Origin: Nannocystaceae bacterium
GTDB lineage: Bacteria; Myxococcota_A; Polyangia; Nannocystales; Nannocystaceae
DNA: 34,601 bases
Assembly (NCBI GenBank): GCA_019694555.1
Contig: JAIBBS010000081.1
Coordinates: 1 to 34,601 of the forward strand
Direction of reading: 5' to 3'
A program made the position numbers and the translations under genes. Position 1 is the stretch's first letter. The number at the start of each line of letters is the position of its first letter. Under the pieces are notes generated by a model. It saw only the letters and a program-made list of their open reading frames with translations, was not told where the DNA came from and made no database searches. Below, piece by piece: positions 7,016 through 14,733 of the stretch.

Positions 7016-8356
7016 ATGCCCACAGACGATACCTCCGACTCTCGGCTCGACGCGCGCGAGATCTCGTTCGACGCGGCGGATCCAACCGGGGATCGTGCGG
7101 CGAGGCGATTGCTCGCGAGCATGCGCGGAGGCCAGTACACGGCGCCAGGTCGCGTGCAACAGCTCCCGGCCGAATCATGTGGTTGCGGGGCAAGCTACAA
7201 CACCAACTCGCCCCACCCTTCGCGTCGGCAGGGGACGCAGAACCCCCGAACTACGAAAACCGAGAGCTCGGCGCCCAGCTCCCCCGTGATCGAGCGTGGC
7301 GCACTGGCGAGGTGCAGCTGCCGCGGCTGTCTCGGGCGCCCCGCAGGCGACAACCCGGCATTCGACGGCGGCCTACACGGTGGCGGAATCGGTTGCGAGG
7401 TCCAAACTGAGGGGTGCGACCCTGACTACCCTTACAATCCAAACTGCGTCGCCGGCGCCTACTACTACTTCCATGGGAATCAATTTGAAACTGTGCAGGA
7501 CGTTGCTACAGCCCTGATCACCTCGCCCTACCGCAGCATCGGCCGCGTATTCAGCGCCGGATCGGGAGGGATCGGAGGGGCTACCGGCACGCTCATCGCG
7601 CCTAACTTCATTCTGACTGCAGCTCATGCCGTGTACTTCGGCAACGATGTCTATGCGTCACAAGTCGGATTCTCGCTAGCACAGTGCGGCGTAGACTGCA
7701 AGCCCTTCGGGAGCGTTTCCGTCAGTGACGTATGGATACCCGTAGAGTTTACACTTCCGTTGCAAGACCAAACCACTGCGACGGTCCGAGCGCGCAAAGC
7801 ATTCGACTTTGCCGTGCTCAAGCTCAGTCAAGCACCGCAGACACTAGATGGCGCACCGTCGCCGGCCACGATGCCCACAATCACGCTAGCGGAGGATCTC
7901 GCCTTCATCGGCGTCACGGTGCGCAGCACTGGCTACGCATGCGGGCGCAGACCACCGTCTGGCCCCGCCGTGGACCCGCAAGCCTGCCGCGAGGAACTCT
8001 GGCCGTACACGACCTCGGCAGCGGCAACTCTGCTGGAGATCGTACGAGACGAAGAGTCGGGCAGCGGAACAATCCGCGCAGACATCGAAGCCACAAAGCG
8101 AATGAGCGGCTCTCCCGTCTGGACTTCGTTGCTTGGTGCTCCTGTTCAAATCGGCGTGTTGACCGGGAGCGACTGCAACGACGGCGGGGCGAACTGGGCC
8201 GCCGCCCTTACGCCCGCGACAATGGACAGGATCAATTCTGTGATATACTCTGGCTCACATCCGTCGATGGTTCGACGTGCGATCACCTACGGGTTCTTTG
8301 ACGGCGGCGGCTACGGCTCTGGATTTCTCGAGGTGGCCCACTGCCCTAGTCTCTGA
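7016..8356 (+). CDS. Trypsin-fold serine protease (V8/Glu-endopeptidase-like), no Sec signal
   Basis: 446 residues from ATG 7016 (ATG 6992 would add 8). The C-terminal two thirds form a chymotrypsin-fold protease: catalytic His204 in FILTAAHAVYF, Asp264 in FDFAVLKL and Ser364 in RMSGSPVW, the SGSP form of the nucleophile motif found in V8-like peptidases. The triad is complete. The first 150 residues are unusual: no hydrophobic signal peptide, an acidic/basic leader ending RRLLASMRGGQ, then Cys clusters (CGCG, CSCRGC) and a Pro/Ser/Thr-rich spacer. This looks like a propeptide, but no export route is evident. Base composition is clearly lower in GC than flanking genes, suggesting recent acquisition. 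The gene ends 28 bases before an IS3 remnant. Confidence 0.85.
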   Translation: MPTDDTSDSRLDAREISFDAADPTGDRAARRLLASMRGGQYTAPGRVQQLPAESCGCGASYNTNSPHPSRRQGTQNPRTTKTESSAPSSPVIERGALARCSCRGCLGRPAGDNPAFDGGLHGGGIGCEVQTEGCDPDYPYNPNCVAGAYYYFHGNQFETVQDVATALITSPYRSIGRVFSAGSGGIGGATGTLIAPNFILTAAHAVYFGNDVYASQVGFSLAQCGVDCKPFGSVSVSDVWIPVEFTLPLQDQTTATVRARKAFDFAVLKLSQAPQTLDGAPSPATMPTITLAEDLAFIGVTVRSTGYACGRRPPSGPAVDPQACREELWPYTTSAAATLLEIVRDEESGSGTIRADIEATKRMSGSPVWTSLLGAPVQIGVLTGSDCNDGGANWAAALTPATMDRINSVIYSGSHPSMVRRAITYGFFDGGGYGSGFLEVAHCPSL

Positions 8357-8384
8357 CCTGAGGTAGGCGACGGAGATAAACACG

Positions 8385-8762
8385 ATGCTCGCCAAGCTGC
8401 AGCAGCTCGGCGTGATGCCGAGCTGCTCGCGGCCGCATGCGACGACAAACGCCTTCGCCGACTCCGTCGCGTATGGTGAAGTGTACCCCCCCTATCCCGA
8501 CGGCCCGTTTGCCGACCTCGACGCCGCGCGCGCGTCGGTCACCGCCTTCCTCGCCTGGTACAACGACCAGCACCTCCACAGTGCCGTCGGGTTCGTCACC
8601 CGGCGCAGCGCCACCACGGGCACGACCTCGTGGTCCTCGAGCATCGCAAGGCCACCTAACTAAGCCGCTGGGAGGATGCGCCGACCCGATCGCTGGCTCG
8701 GCAACACGCGGAGCCGGGATCGGCCCGACGTCGTGAAGCTCAACAGCGAATGCCTGAGCTGA
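8385..8762 (+). pseudogene. IS3-family transposase (OrfB) C-terminal remnant, frameshifted
   Basis: The first frame reads MLAKLQQLGVMPSCSRP...NAFADS...ADLDAARASVTAFLAWYNDQHLHSAVGFVT, the end of the DDE integrase core of IS3-family OrfB with the WYNxxHxHSAxxFVTP signature. The frame breaks near 8602-8606, where one C seems to be missing from CACCCGGCGCAG. The shifted frame restores the expected QRHHGHDLVVLEHRKAT and, past a TAA at 8657-8659, RPDRWLGNTRSRDRPDVVKLN, ending at TGA 8760-8762. The N-terminal part of OrfB and all of OrfA are missing, as is the catalytic first D. This is a dead fragment. No terminal inverted repeat or target duplication could be identified. Confidence 0.85.
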
Positions 8763-8839
8763 AGCGCGGCAACTGATCTAACCATGCAATCTGCAACTAT
8801 GTTGGCAGTGAGCGCCGGCGCCTCGACCCGCACGGCCTG

Positions 8840-9049
8840 CAGACGCCGCTCGACCTCGACGTCGTCGAGCTCGTCGATCGCGGCGAGATCCAGCCCCGAC
8901 GCGCTCGCGCGATCGACCGCCTTCCATACCGGCCCGACGCTGCGGCCCACGCTGCGAGCGATCTCACGGTGCGCGCGGCCCAGGCCCCACTTCTGGCGGA
9001 GAATTTCTCGGATGCGATGCATGGGCAGTCTCGGGGTCGTCACGGCCAT
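8840..9049 (-). pseudogene. IS21-family istA remnant 1 (N-terminal HTH only)
   Basis: From ATG 9049 the minus strand reads MAVTTPRLPMHRIREILRQK, then GRAHREIARSVGRSVGPVWKAVDRASASGLD...ELDDVEVERRL. This is the first 70 residues of an IS21-family transposase IstA: the recognition HTH and the LDD linker before the catalytic domain. Homology stops at about 8840, so the DDE domain and istB are missing and the fragment cannot transpose. A five-unit repeat array (9101-9221) lies immediately upstream, as expected for the left end of an IS21 element. On the far side lies the IS3 remnant, so later rearrangement removed the rest. Confidence 0.8.
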
Positions 9050-9100
9050 GAGGGGGCCGCGACCAGATCCGGCTGTCCAGCCCAACTGCACTCTCCCCGC

Positions 9101-9221
9101 TGTTCACGATGCTCCGATCTTCGGGTTTACGATGCTCCGCTCTTCGTGTTCACGATGCTCCGATCTTCGATCTTCGTGTCACGATGTTCGGATCTCTGCG
9201 TTCACGATGCTCCGGAGTCCG
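9101..9221. repeat. Five imperfect 23-bp tandem repeats, left end of IS21 element 1
   Basis: Units at 9101-9123, 9124-9146, 9147-9169, 9177-9198 and 9199-9221 share the core TTCACGATGCTCCGATCTTC. Units 1 and 3 are identical over 23 bases, and a 7-base ATCTTCG duplication separates units 3 and 4. IS21-family ends carry several copies of a roughly 20-bp sequence bound by IstA, and the array lies directly upstream of istA remnant 1. The outermost unit on the minus strand starts TGCGGACTCCGG, with the TG expected at an IS21 end. There are no spacers, so this is not a CRISPR array. Confidence 0.75.
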
Positions 9222-9226
9222 CAGGA

Positions 9227-9424
9227 GAGCTTGGCCTCGAGCTCGACGTCGCCGAGTTCGCGCACGACCTCCCACGTGACGCCAGCCTCGTGCGCGCGCT
9301 TGAGGTAGTCGCTCACCGGGCCCTTCGACAGACCGGTCGCCGCCGAGATCGCACGGCGCCCGAGTCCGAGGCTGTGCCGCAGTCGCAGTGCTTCGAGATT
9401 TTTCCGCATGTCGGCGCGCTTCAT
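9227..9424 (-). pseudogene. IS21-family istA remnant 2 (N-terminal HTH only)
   Basis: The minus strand from ATG 9424 reads MKRADMRKNLEALRLRHSLG, then RRAISAATGLSKGPVSDYLKRAHEAGVTWEVVRELGDVELEAKL, the N-terminal HTH region of a second IS21-family IstA, clearly different in sequence from remnant 1. IstA homology ends at residue 66 (about 9227), and 4 bases further the repeat-bearing end of element 1 begins. The simplest reading is that element 1 inserted into this istA. Its own upstream repeats are at 9538-9604. No catalytic domain or istB remains. Confidence 0.78.
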
Positions 9425-9537
9425 CTGCGGCGACGGTGGCGTGCCGCCACCTCGTCCGCGGTCTCCCGCGCCATCGCTCTCGTCGCCCGCCGATAGGCCG
9501 GGCTACGCCGCGCCCGCCGAGCGGTCAGACCGCCAGA

Positions 9538-9604
9538 TGCTCCGGAATCGGTGCCCAAGTGCGCCGGAATCGGTGCCCAGGTCCGTTCGGAACGACTGCC
9601 CAAG
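9538..9604. repeat. Three imperfect 22-bp tandem repeats, left end of IS21 element 2
   Basis: Units at 9538-9559, 9560-9581 and 9582-9604. The first two share GCCGGAATCGGTGCCCA almost exactly; the third is diverged (GTTCGGAACGACTGCCCAAG). They lie about 115-180 bp upstream of istA remnant 2, matching the multiple IstA-binding repeats at the left ends of IS21-family elements. They differ in sequence from the 9101-9221 array, agreeing with two distinct elements. Confidence 0.65.
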
Positions 9605-9887
9605 TGTCGGAGGCACGGTCTTGGGGGCCATCAAGGCGAAATCGATCGGCCCCCGAAAGCCGAGATCGTGCTGCATCTCGCCCTGCGATCTCGGATCGTG
9701 CCGCGATGCGCGACGGGTGCGACCAACGACCAACTGCGAAGTCGGCGAATCCCTCGGCATCCGCGAGACGCGAGGCGACCATGTCGAAGACGCTTCATGC
9801 GGCAGCGCGGCAGCGGCTGGATGGCCTCCGAAATGCCGAGATGCGCCGCGCGCCGGCGCTTCCTCCGAGAATCTGTAACTCAGGACA
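9605..9887. other. Region without a recognisable gene
   Basis: Between the outer end of IS21 element 2 and the stop of the RCC1 lipoprotein gene. Several short frames are open on both strands, but none has consistent codon bias, a ribosome-binding site or a familiar motif. It may include the last bases of IS21 element 2 and decayed flanking sequence. Confidence 0.4.
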
Positions 9888-11498
9888 CTACCATGGCAAT
9901 GGCACCGGCCCGCGGGACGCAGGGGTCTCGTCGTCACCAACGGGTTCTGTGCTCCCGAGCCCGGTTACTCCAACATTCGCATACCCGCCCCAGCAGAAGA
10001 CGTTCAGGTCGTCTCGGATGGCGCAGTTCGGACTCCCGGTGTGCGCCAGGGCGAGCGCGGGCCCCCCGATGTCGACCGCTAGACCGAAAGCGACCGGGTC
10101 GACGACCGTTTCAACCCCATCACCGCGCCCCAGCTCACCCAAGCCAAAAGCGTGGCCCCAACAGGTGACGACTCCATCGCTCGAAAGCCCGCAATATGAA
10201 GGGGTCCCGCCGACTACCACGCGCTTCGCTCCGGCCGGCAAGATGTACACGGGGGCGTCGGCGGCACTATCGAGTTCAAGGCCAATGTTCAGGCCCCAAC
10301 ACTGGATGCCGCCGTTCTCCAGCAGCGCACAGGTCGTCTGATACCGGGAAGAGATTTGGACCGCTCGGTCCGCTAGTGGGAGGTCGCCGGCGGACGCCGG
10401 GGTCTCGTCGTCCCCAACTGGCTCTGCCCCCCCATACCCCAGACACCCGGCGACCTGCTGGTAGTTCTCGTCGAGCCAACACCAACCCCAGCAGCGTACG
10501 CCTCCGCTCGTGGTCAAGGCACAGACGGGACCCGTGCCGGCAAGCTGGGCGACAGCCGCCCCGACCTCGACCACTGGCGCGGCGGAAGGCGACTCATCGT
10601 CCCCGATCGCTTCGTCACCCAGAGCGAGACCCAACCCCGCGCCGACACCCCAGCATCGGACGGTTCCGTCGCGGAGCAGCGCGCACGTGACACCGGCCGC
10701 GAGCACCTGCGCGACCGGGCCGCCCACGTCTACCGGCTCCAACGTGGTGACAGGCTCGTCGTCGCCCAGGCAGCAGCGCGGGTCGGATGCGCACAGTCCT
10801 ACCTCTCCGACCGAGACAGCGGGGCATTCGGCGAATCGCGCTGGCAACCCCAGCGCTGACGTGACCAGCCCCCAGCAGTAAACGTCACCATGACGCACGA
10901 CGCACGTCTGGGTGGCACCAACAGAGACCTGCGAAAGTCCGTCCATCTCGATTGCGCCTATCTCCGCCGGAGTCTCGTCGTCGCCGACGCAGCATGCTCC
11001 ATTGCAGTGCAGCACATCGTCACAGACACCCGAAGTGCCGATTCCAAGTTGGCCCCATCGGTTGACGCCCCAACAACTAAGTAAATTGTCCGTCCAAGCG
11101 CACACAACGTTACTGGTTGCTCCTGCTGTCACCTGCACGGCAGGCACTGCGACGCAGTCCCAATCGCAGCCGTCGAAGTTGACTCGATTCCCGTCATCAC
11201 ACTCCTCGCTTCCCTCCACCAACCCGTTGCCGCAGTCGGCCTGCGAAGGAGCCGACGTCGACGAGCCAGCTTCCGCTGACTCATCCTCGCTGCGGCTGCT
11301 GCCCGAGCCCGGGGCATCTCCGCTCCCGCCTACGCTATTGCCGGCGCCGTCCTCCCCACCGTGAGACACGGGCCGGCCCGGTCCGCAGGAACTGACGACG
11401 AAAGCCGCGAGAATCAGCTGCAGCGTAGCACCGCATCGCACCACCGCTCTGCGGCCGCGCTGCAGAGCATGGGGCCGCGCGCGCGCGACCAGAGTCAT
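9888..11498 (-). CDS. RCC1-repeat lipoprotein with Cys-rich CGNG module
   Basis: 536 residues. The N-terminal signal ends LILAAFVVSSC (lipobox Cys about residue 38), then a Ser/Gly/Asp/Glu linker. A Cys-rich module of the DUF4215 type (CGNGLVEGSEECDDGN...FDGCDWDC) follows, then at least seven RCC1-type blades recognised by the pattern CA-(x)n-G-x-(V/I)-x-CWG: SCWG, YCWG, RCWG, RCWG, QCWG, TCWG, FCWG, spaced about 50-60 residues apart. GDDETPA recurs between blades. This should form a seven-bladed beta-propeller on the cell surface; many myxobacteria encode families of them, probably for binding. ATG 11498 places the signal at the N-terminus. GC is lower than in the flanks. A same-frame extension upstream to 12737 is antisense to the HTH gene and is rejected. 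Confidence 0.88.
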   Translation of the reverse strand: MTLVARARPHALQRGRRAVVRCGATLQLILAAFVVSSCGPGRPVSHGGEDGAGNSVGGSGDAPGSGSSRSEDESAEAGSSTSAPSQADCGNGLVEGSEECDDGNRVNFDGCDWDCVAVPAVQVTAGATSNVVCAWTDNLLSCWGVNRWGQLGIGTSGVCDDVLHCNGACCVGDDETPAEIGAIEMDGLSQVSVGATQTCVVRHGDVYCWGLVTSALGLPARFAECPAVSVGEVGLCASDPRCCLGDDEPVTTLEPVDVGGPVAQVLAAGVTCALLRDGTVRCWGVGAGLGLALGDEAIGDDESPSAAPVVEVGAAVAQLAGTGPVCALTTSGGVRCWGWCWLDENYQQVAGCLGYGGAEPVGDDETPASAGDLPLADRAVQISSRYQTTCALLENGGIQCWGLNIGLELDSAADAPVYILPAGAKRVVVGGTPSYCGLSSDGVVTCWGHAFGLGELGRGDGVETVVDPVAFGLAVDIGGPALALAHTGSPNCAIRDDLNVFCWGGYANVGVTGLGSTEPVGDDETPASRGPVPLPW

Positions 11499-11684
11499 CA
11501 GGCGCTCATTCTTGCATCCGGCAAACGGCGCTGAACTTGCGCATGATAGCCCTGGAAGCAGCAGGGACGACTCCTCGCAATGTCGATTCTCGCGGGGCCT
11601 CGAGAGACCCACAGCCTCAAGTCCACCATCGTGGATTACTTTTCTGTTGTCGAGCAAGCCACGCCGCGTCCATGATGACGCGGC

Positions 11685-12752
11685 ATGCAGGATGCTAAGC
11701 TCAAAGACCCGGAATCTCGGAACCCCTCGTGCTGTCGCACCCGTAAGAGCGCAGCGCAGCCCAGTTCGGCCTATGGCGGTACCGGGCACTTGCTGGCGGA
11801 GGTCTTCCGCTGTGGCGATGCCTGGCTCGGCTGGCTCGGCTCCTCTGCCGCGCGATCGCTGGCGTTGCGCGACGACCAGGCGGTCGTGCTTCGCGAGCGG
11901 CTCCGCGGCCTTCCGCTGCGCGACATCGCGGCGCGTCTGCAACGACCTCACCCGGTGATCGAGCGCGTGAGCCTGGCAATCAGCCACGCCGCTTCCGCGA
12001 GGGGCATGCCAACGGTCGTCGCAGCTGCGCTCGCAGCCGTGGACGCCGAGCCGCGCATCCCCGCGACAGTCCTGATCGCAGAGGTCGATGCAAGACGCGC
12101 GGGGCGGTGGCGCGATGCCGTCGCCGCCGTCGGCAGGGCCGCGGTGTTGGTGGACCATGGCTCGGCCGAGATCGCCATCGCCTCGCCTTTCCACTCCGAC
12201 TTCGAGACGCTCCGCGCCAGCGCACGTCGCCTGCTGCTGAGCACCAGCGACCCATGCGCCGCTCACGTCGTCGCGCAGGTACCCGACGCCGAGCTGGCCG
12301 ACCCGCGCGACGACCTGCAGACGTTGGTCGGCACCGTTGCGCGGCTCGTCTGCCGCGTTCACGCCGCCCGCGAGTCGCAGCTCGCCTGGCCGCTGCCGTC
12401 TACGTGGTTGCGCCGCGCGTTCGTGGACGCGCTGTGCGACTGCGGATCGGTCACGAGCAGCGGCCGGAGTCTCATCGAGTGCTGGATCGACTGCGGCACC
12501 CAGAAGGCGATTGCGCATCGGCTTGGGGTGGGTGTGCGCGCCGTCGAGTCGCGCGCGACCGAGGTATGCCGCGCCCTCCGGAGCCCCTCGCTCTTCCGGC
12601 TCCCCAGCGCCATCGCGCACATGCTCGACCGGCGGGCGCACGGCGGGCCTCATTCCGTCTCGTGCGCACGCGCTGTCTCGAGCCGAGCCGAGTCGAGCCG
12701 AGCCGAGCCGATCATGGATGGCCGCCTGCCGTCCCACGCCGGATCAGCGTAG
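11685..12752 (+). CDS. Two-HTH regulator-like protein, unknown family
   Basis: 355 residues, no membrane segment. Residues about 57-105 (LALRDDQAVVLRERLRGLPLRDIAARLQRPHPVIERV) look like a sigma-70 region 4/LuxR-type helix-turn-helix. A second HTH lies at about 282-312 (TQKAIAHRLGVGVRAVESRATEVCRAL), again NarL/LuxR-like. The middle (about 125-270) is alpha/beta and Cys-containing, of no recognised type. This suggests a DNA-binding regulator, but the duplicated HTH arrangement matches no family I can name. The C-terminus is low complexity because of a GAGCC repeat. ATG 11685 is the first start; the first 30 residues are atypical and a later start is possible. A perfect hairpin lies 14 bases after the stop. 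Confidence 0.65.
   Translation: MQDAKLKDPESRNPSCCRTRKSAAQPSSAYGGTGHLLAEVFRCGDAWLGWLGSSAARSLALRDDQAVVLRERLRGLPLRDIAARLQRPHPVIERVSLAISHAASARGMPTVVAAALAAVDAEPRIPATVLIAEVDARRAGRWRDAVAAVGRAAVLVDHGSAEIAIASPFHSDFETLRASARRLLLSTSDPCAAHVVAQVPDAELADPRDDLQTLVGTVARLVCRVHAARESQLAWPLPSTWLRRAFVDALCDCGSVTSSGRSLIECWIDCGTQKAIAHRLGVGVRAVESRATEVCRALRSPSLFRLPSAIAHMLDRRAHGGPHSVSCARAVSSRAESSRAEPIMDGRLPSHAGSA
12681..12712 (+). repeat. GAGCC pentanucleotide repeat
   Basis: Six tandem pentamers (GAGCC, GAGCC, GAGTC, GAGCC, GAGCC, GAGCC) near the 3' end of the two-HTH gene, read as SRAESSRAEP. A five-base unit shifts the frame on gain or loss, but only the last 15 or so residues would change. Confidence 0.8.
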
Positions 12753-12766
12753 CACGTCCACAGCGT

Positions 12767-12795
12767 ACGCGGCGGCGGGGCACCCGCCGCCGCGT
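12767..12795 (+). terminator. Perfect 13-bp GC hairpin after the two-HTH gene
   Basis: ACGCGGCGGCGGG (12767-12779) and CCCGCCGCCGCGT (12783-12795) pair perfectly around a GCA loop, 14 bases after the TAG at 12750-12752. No U-tract follows. The position suggests a 3'-end or termination structure. Confidence 0.5.
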
Positions 12796-13124
12796 CGTGC
12801 ACTGGCGGCGGGCAAGCGCGGGATACGGGTGTCCGAACCCCACCCCAACCCGGGCACCCGGGCGGCACCCGGGCACTGGGGCGCCCACGCCGCCACACCG
12901 AAACCCCTGGGACGACCTCCACCCGCTGCCGAAGAGCACGCCGCCCTTCGACCGTGGAACCAAGACTGAATGAACAGGCGCATCGGGATTCCGGGTGGGT
13001 TGAGAATCATCGCATGATGCCGCCGGGATAGAGCTGCTGTCTGAGCCGATTCGAGTGCGTGACGTCGTCTGCTCCCCGAAGCAGGGCACGCACGCCGGTG
13101 CTCTCGCTGCAGTGGAGGTCGACG
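12796..13124. other. Intergenic region, no gene seen
   Basis: About 330 bp between the hairpin and the VWA lipoprotein start. It has a short direct repeat around GGCACCCGGGC (about 12851-12878) and a small ATCAT-CGC-ATGAT dyad near 13005-13020. No frame has coding character. It should contain the promoter of the VWA gene, but I cannot place -35/-10 boxes with confidence. Confidence 0.4.
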
Positions 13125-14669
13125 ATGCCGGTGCGAGATTCGATGCGTCAACACGCGACGTCGCGGACGAACGCGGCCTGTACGATGGTCATGGTGGCGG
13201 CCTGGGCCCTGGCCGCCGCGGGCTGTACGCACGACGACTGCGGCCCCAATGCACGCTGTGCCGCGAACGACGACGCCGGCGCGATCACCCTCGCGACGGT
13301 CACCGTCGGCGACAGCAGTACCACCGATCCCGACCCCAGCGGGGCCGATGATCTGCGTGACCTGCCGTCGACGCCGACGGGCTGCGACGTGGATTTCGGC
13401 TGCACCGATCAAATCGATCTGCTGTTCGTGATCGACAACTCCGGCACCATGGCCGAGGAGCAGCTCAACCTCGCGCGCAACTTCCCGCGGCTGGTCGAGC
13501 GGCTCGAGAACCTGCAGGACGCCGAGGGCAATCCCATCCACCCCGACGTGCAGGTGCTCGTCACCACCACCGACATGGGCAATCCGTTGTGCACGCAGCA
13601 CCAGCCCGACGGCTATGCGCCCGCCGAGGGCGAGCCGACCACGACCGGCTGCAACGCGCGCATCGCCGACTTCACCGGGCTGGGCTCGCACCCCGCGTCG
13701 GTGCCCGAGGCGTGCACCTCGGTCTGTCCCGCCGACCTCGTGCCCGCCGATCCGTTCATCGCGTTCTCGCCCGCCGGCGACAACGTGCCCGACGTCGCCG
13801 CCGCCGACATCGACGGCGACGGCGTGGGCGACTCCGCGGTGGCGCAGACGCTGGCGTGCGTGGGGCCGCAGGGCATCGACGGCTGCGGCTACGAGGCGCC
13901 GCTCGAGTCGATGATGCAGGCGCTCGATCCCGGCGCGTCGTGGAACGACGGCGAGCGTCCGTTCTTGCGCCCCGGTGCGCTGCTCGCCATCGCGATCGTG
14001 ACCGACGAGGTCGAGTGCTCGGTGCGCGACTACGCGATCATGACCGACCCGAGCCTGATGGAGCTCGACCCCGACGACGGCACACCCGCGGCCACCAGCG
14101 CGCTGTGCTGGCACGCGGGTGTCGCCTGCAACGGCCCCGACGTCGACGGCGTGTACTCCGACTGCCACGCGCGCGACGACGGCGGCCTGCAGCCGATCTC
14201 GCGCTACGTCGACTACCTGGTCGGGACCCTGCGCGAGCAGCAGCGCAAGGAGATCGTCATGCTCGGCATCCTCGGCGTGCCCGAGGTGACCGCGCACGAC
14301 CCCGCGCCCCCGTACGCGCCCACCGCGGGCGGCGAGGCGGCGCTGCAGTATCGCCAGTGGCGCGACGGGCCCTATGCCGAGGGCGGCGACATCCTGCCCT
14401 CCGATCCGGCCGGCACCACCGCGGCCGACAAGACCTTCGATTTCGGCATCGGTCCCGGGTGCACCGGTCAGGCACAAGACGGCAGCTTCACCGGTCAAGC
14501 CACGCCCAACACCCGCGTCATGGAGGTGTGCCACGGACTCGACTACGTCGACGAGCACGGCACGCCCCAGGTGCGCTGCTGCATCGAGTCGATCTGCGAC
14601 GACGACTTCAGCGCTGCGGTCGACTGCCTGACCGGCATCATCGGCAGCTCGCTGCAGCCGGTCGGCTGA
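13125..14669 (+). CDS. VWA-like lipoprotein
   Basis: 514 residues. The signal sequence MVMVAAWALAAAGC gives lipobox Cys34. A short Asp/Ser/Thr linker leads into a von Willebrand factor A-like domain starting IDLLFVIDNSGTM: the metal-ion-dependent adhesion site DxSxT is intact (D104, S106, T108). The region AIAIVTDEVECS fits a later VWA strand with the MIDAS Asp. Many Cys are scattered through the C-terminal half (including VRCCIESICDDDF), suggesting disulfides and an extracytoplasmic place. There is also a DIDGDGVGDS calcium-binding-like loop. The start is set by GGAGG at 13114-13118, six bases before ATG 13125. Such proteins are frequent in myxobacteria and presumed to act in adhesion or surface assembly. 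The zinc protease gene follows after 64 bp on the same strand. Confidence 0.87.
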   Translation: MPVRDSMRQHATSRTNAACTMVMVAAWALAAAGCTHDDCGPNARCAANDDAGAITLATVTVGDSSTTDPDPSGADDLRDLPSTPTGCDVDFGCTDQIDLLFVIDNSGTMAEEQLNLARNFPRLVERLENLQDAEGNPIHPDVQVLVTTTDMGNPLCTQHQPDGYAPAEGEPTTTGCNARIADFTGLGSHPASVPEACTSVCPADLVPADPFIAFSPAGDNVPDVAAADIDGDGVGDSAVAQTLACVGPQGIDGCGYEAPLESMMQALDPGASWNDGERPFLRPGALLAIAIVTDEVECSVRDYAIMTDPSLMELDPDDGTPAATSALCWHAGVACNGPDVDGVYSDCHARDDGGLQPISRYVDYLVGTLREQQRKEIVMLGILGVPEVTAHDPAPPYAPTAGGEAALQYRQWRDGPYAEGGDILPSDPAGTTAADKTFDFGIGPGCTGQAQDGSFTGQATPNTRVMEVCHGLDYVDEHGTPQVRCCIESICDDDFSAAVDCLTGIIGSSLQPVG

Positions 14670-14733
14670 GTGAGGTCGTTGACTCCAGCGCACCGCCTCG
14701 ACCGCAGCGCGGCGACGGTGATAGCGTCGACGG

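Noticed and set aside
9101..9221. Possible CRISPR array from the 23-bp repeats
   Set aside because: Units abut directly with no spacers, are imperfect, and lie at an istA gene as IS21-end repeats do; no cas genes are present.
6404..9424. Prophage or tail-module remnant
   Set aside because: One orphan beta protein and IS fragments are not enough; no capsid, terminase, tail or integrase genes are seen.
9503..9940. Minus-strand frame of about 145 codons beyond IS21 element 2
   Set aside because: It runs through the repeat array, lacks a ribosome-binding site and contains no recognisable motif.
12851..12880. Short CACCCGGGC direct repeat as an attachment site
   Set aside because: Too short and GC-rich to distinguish from chance, with no integrase nearby.
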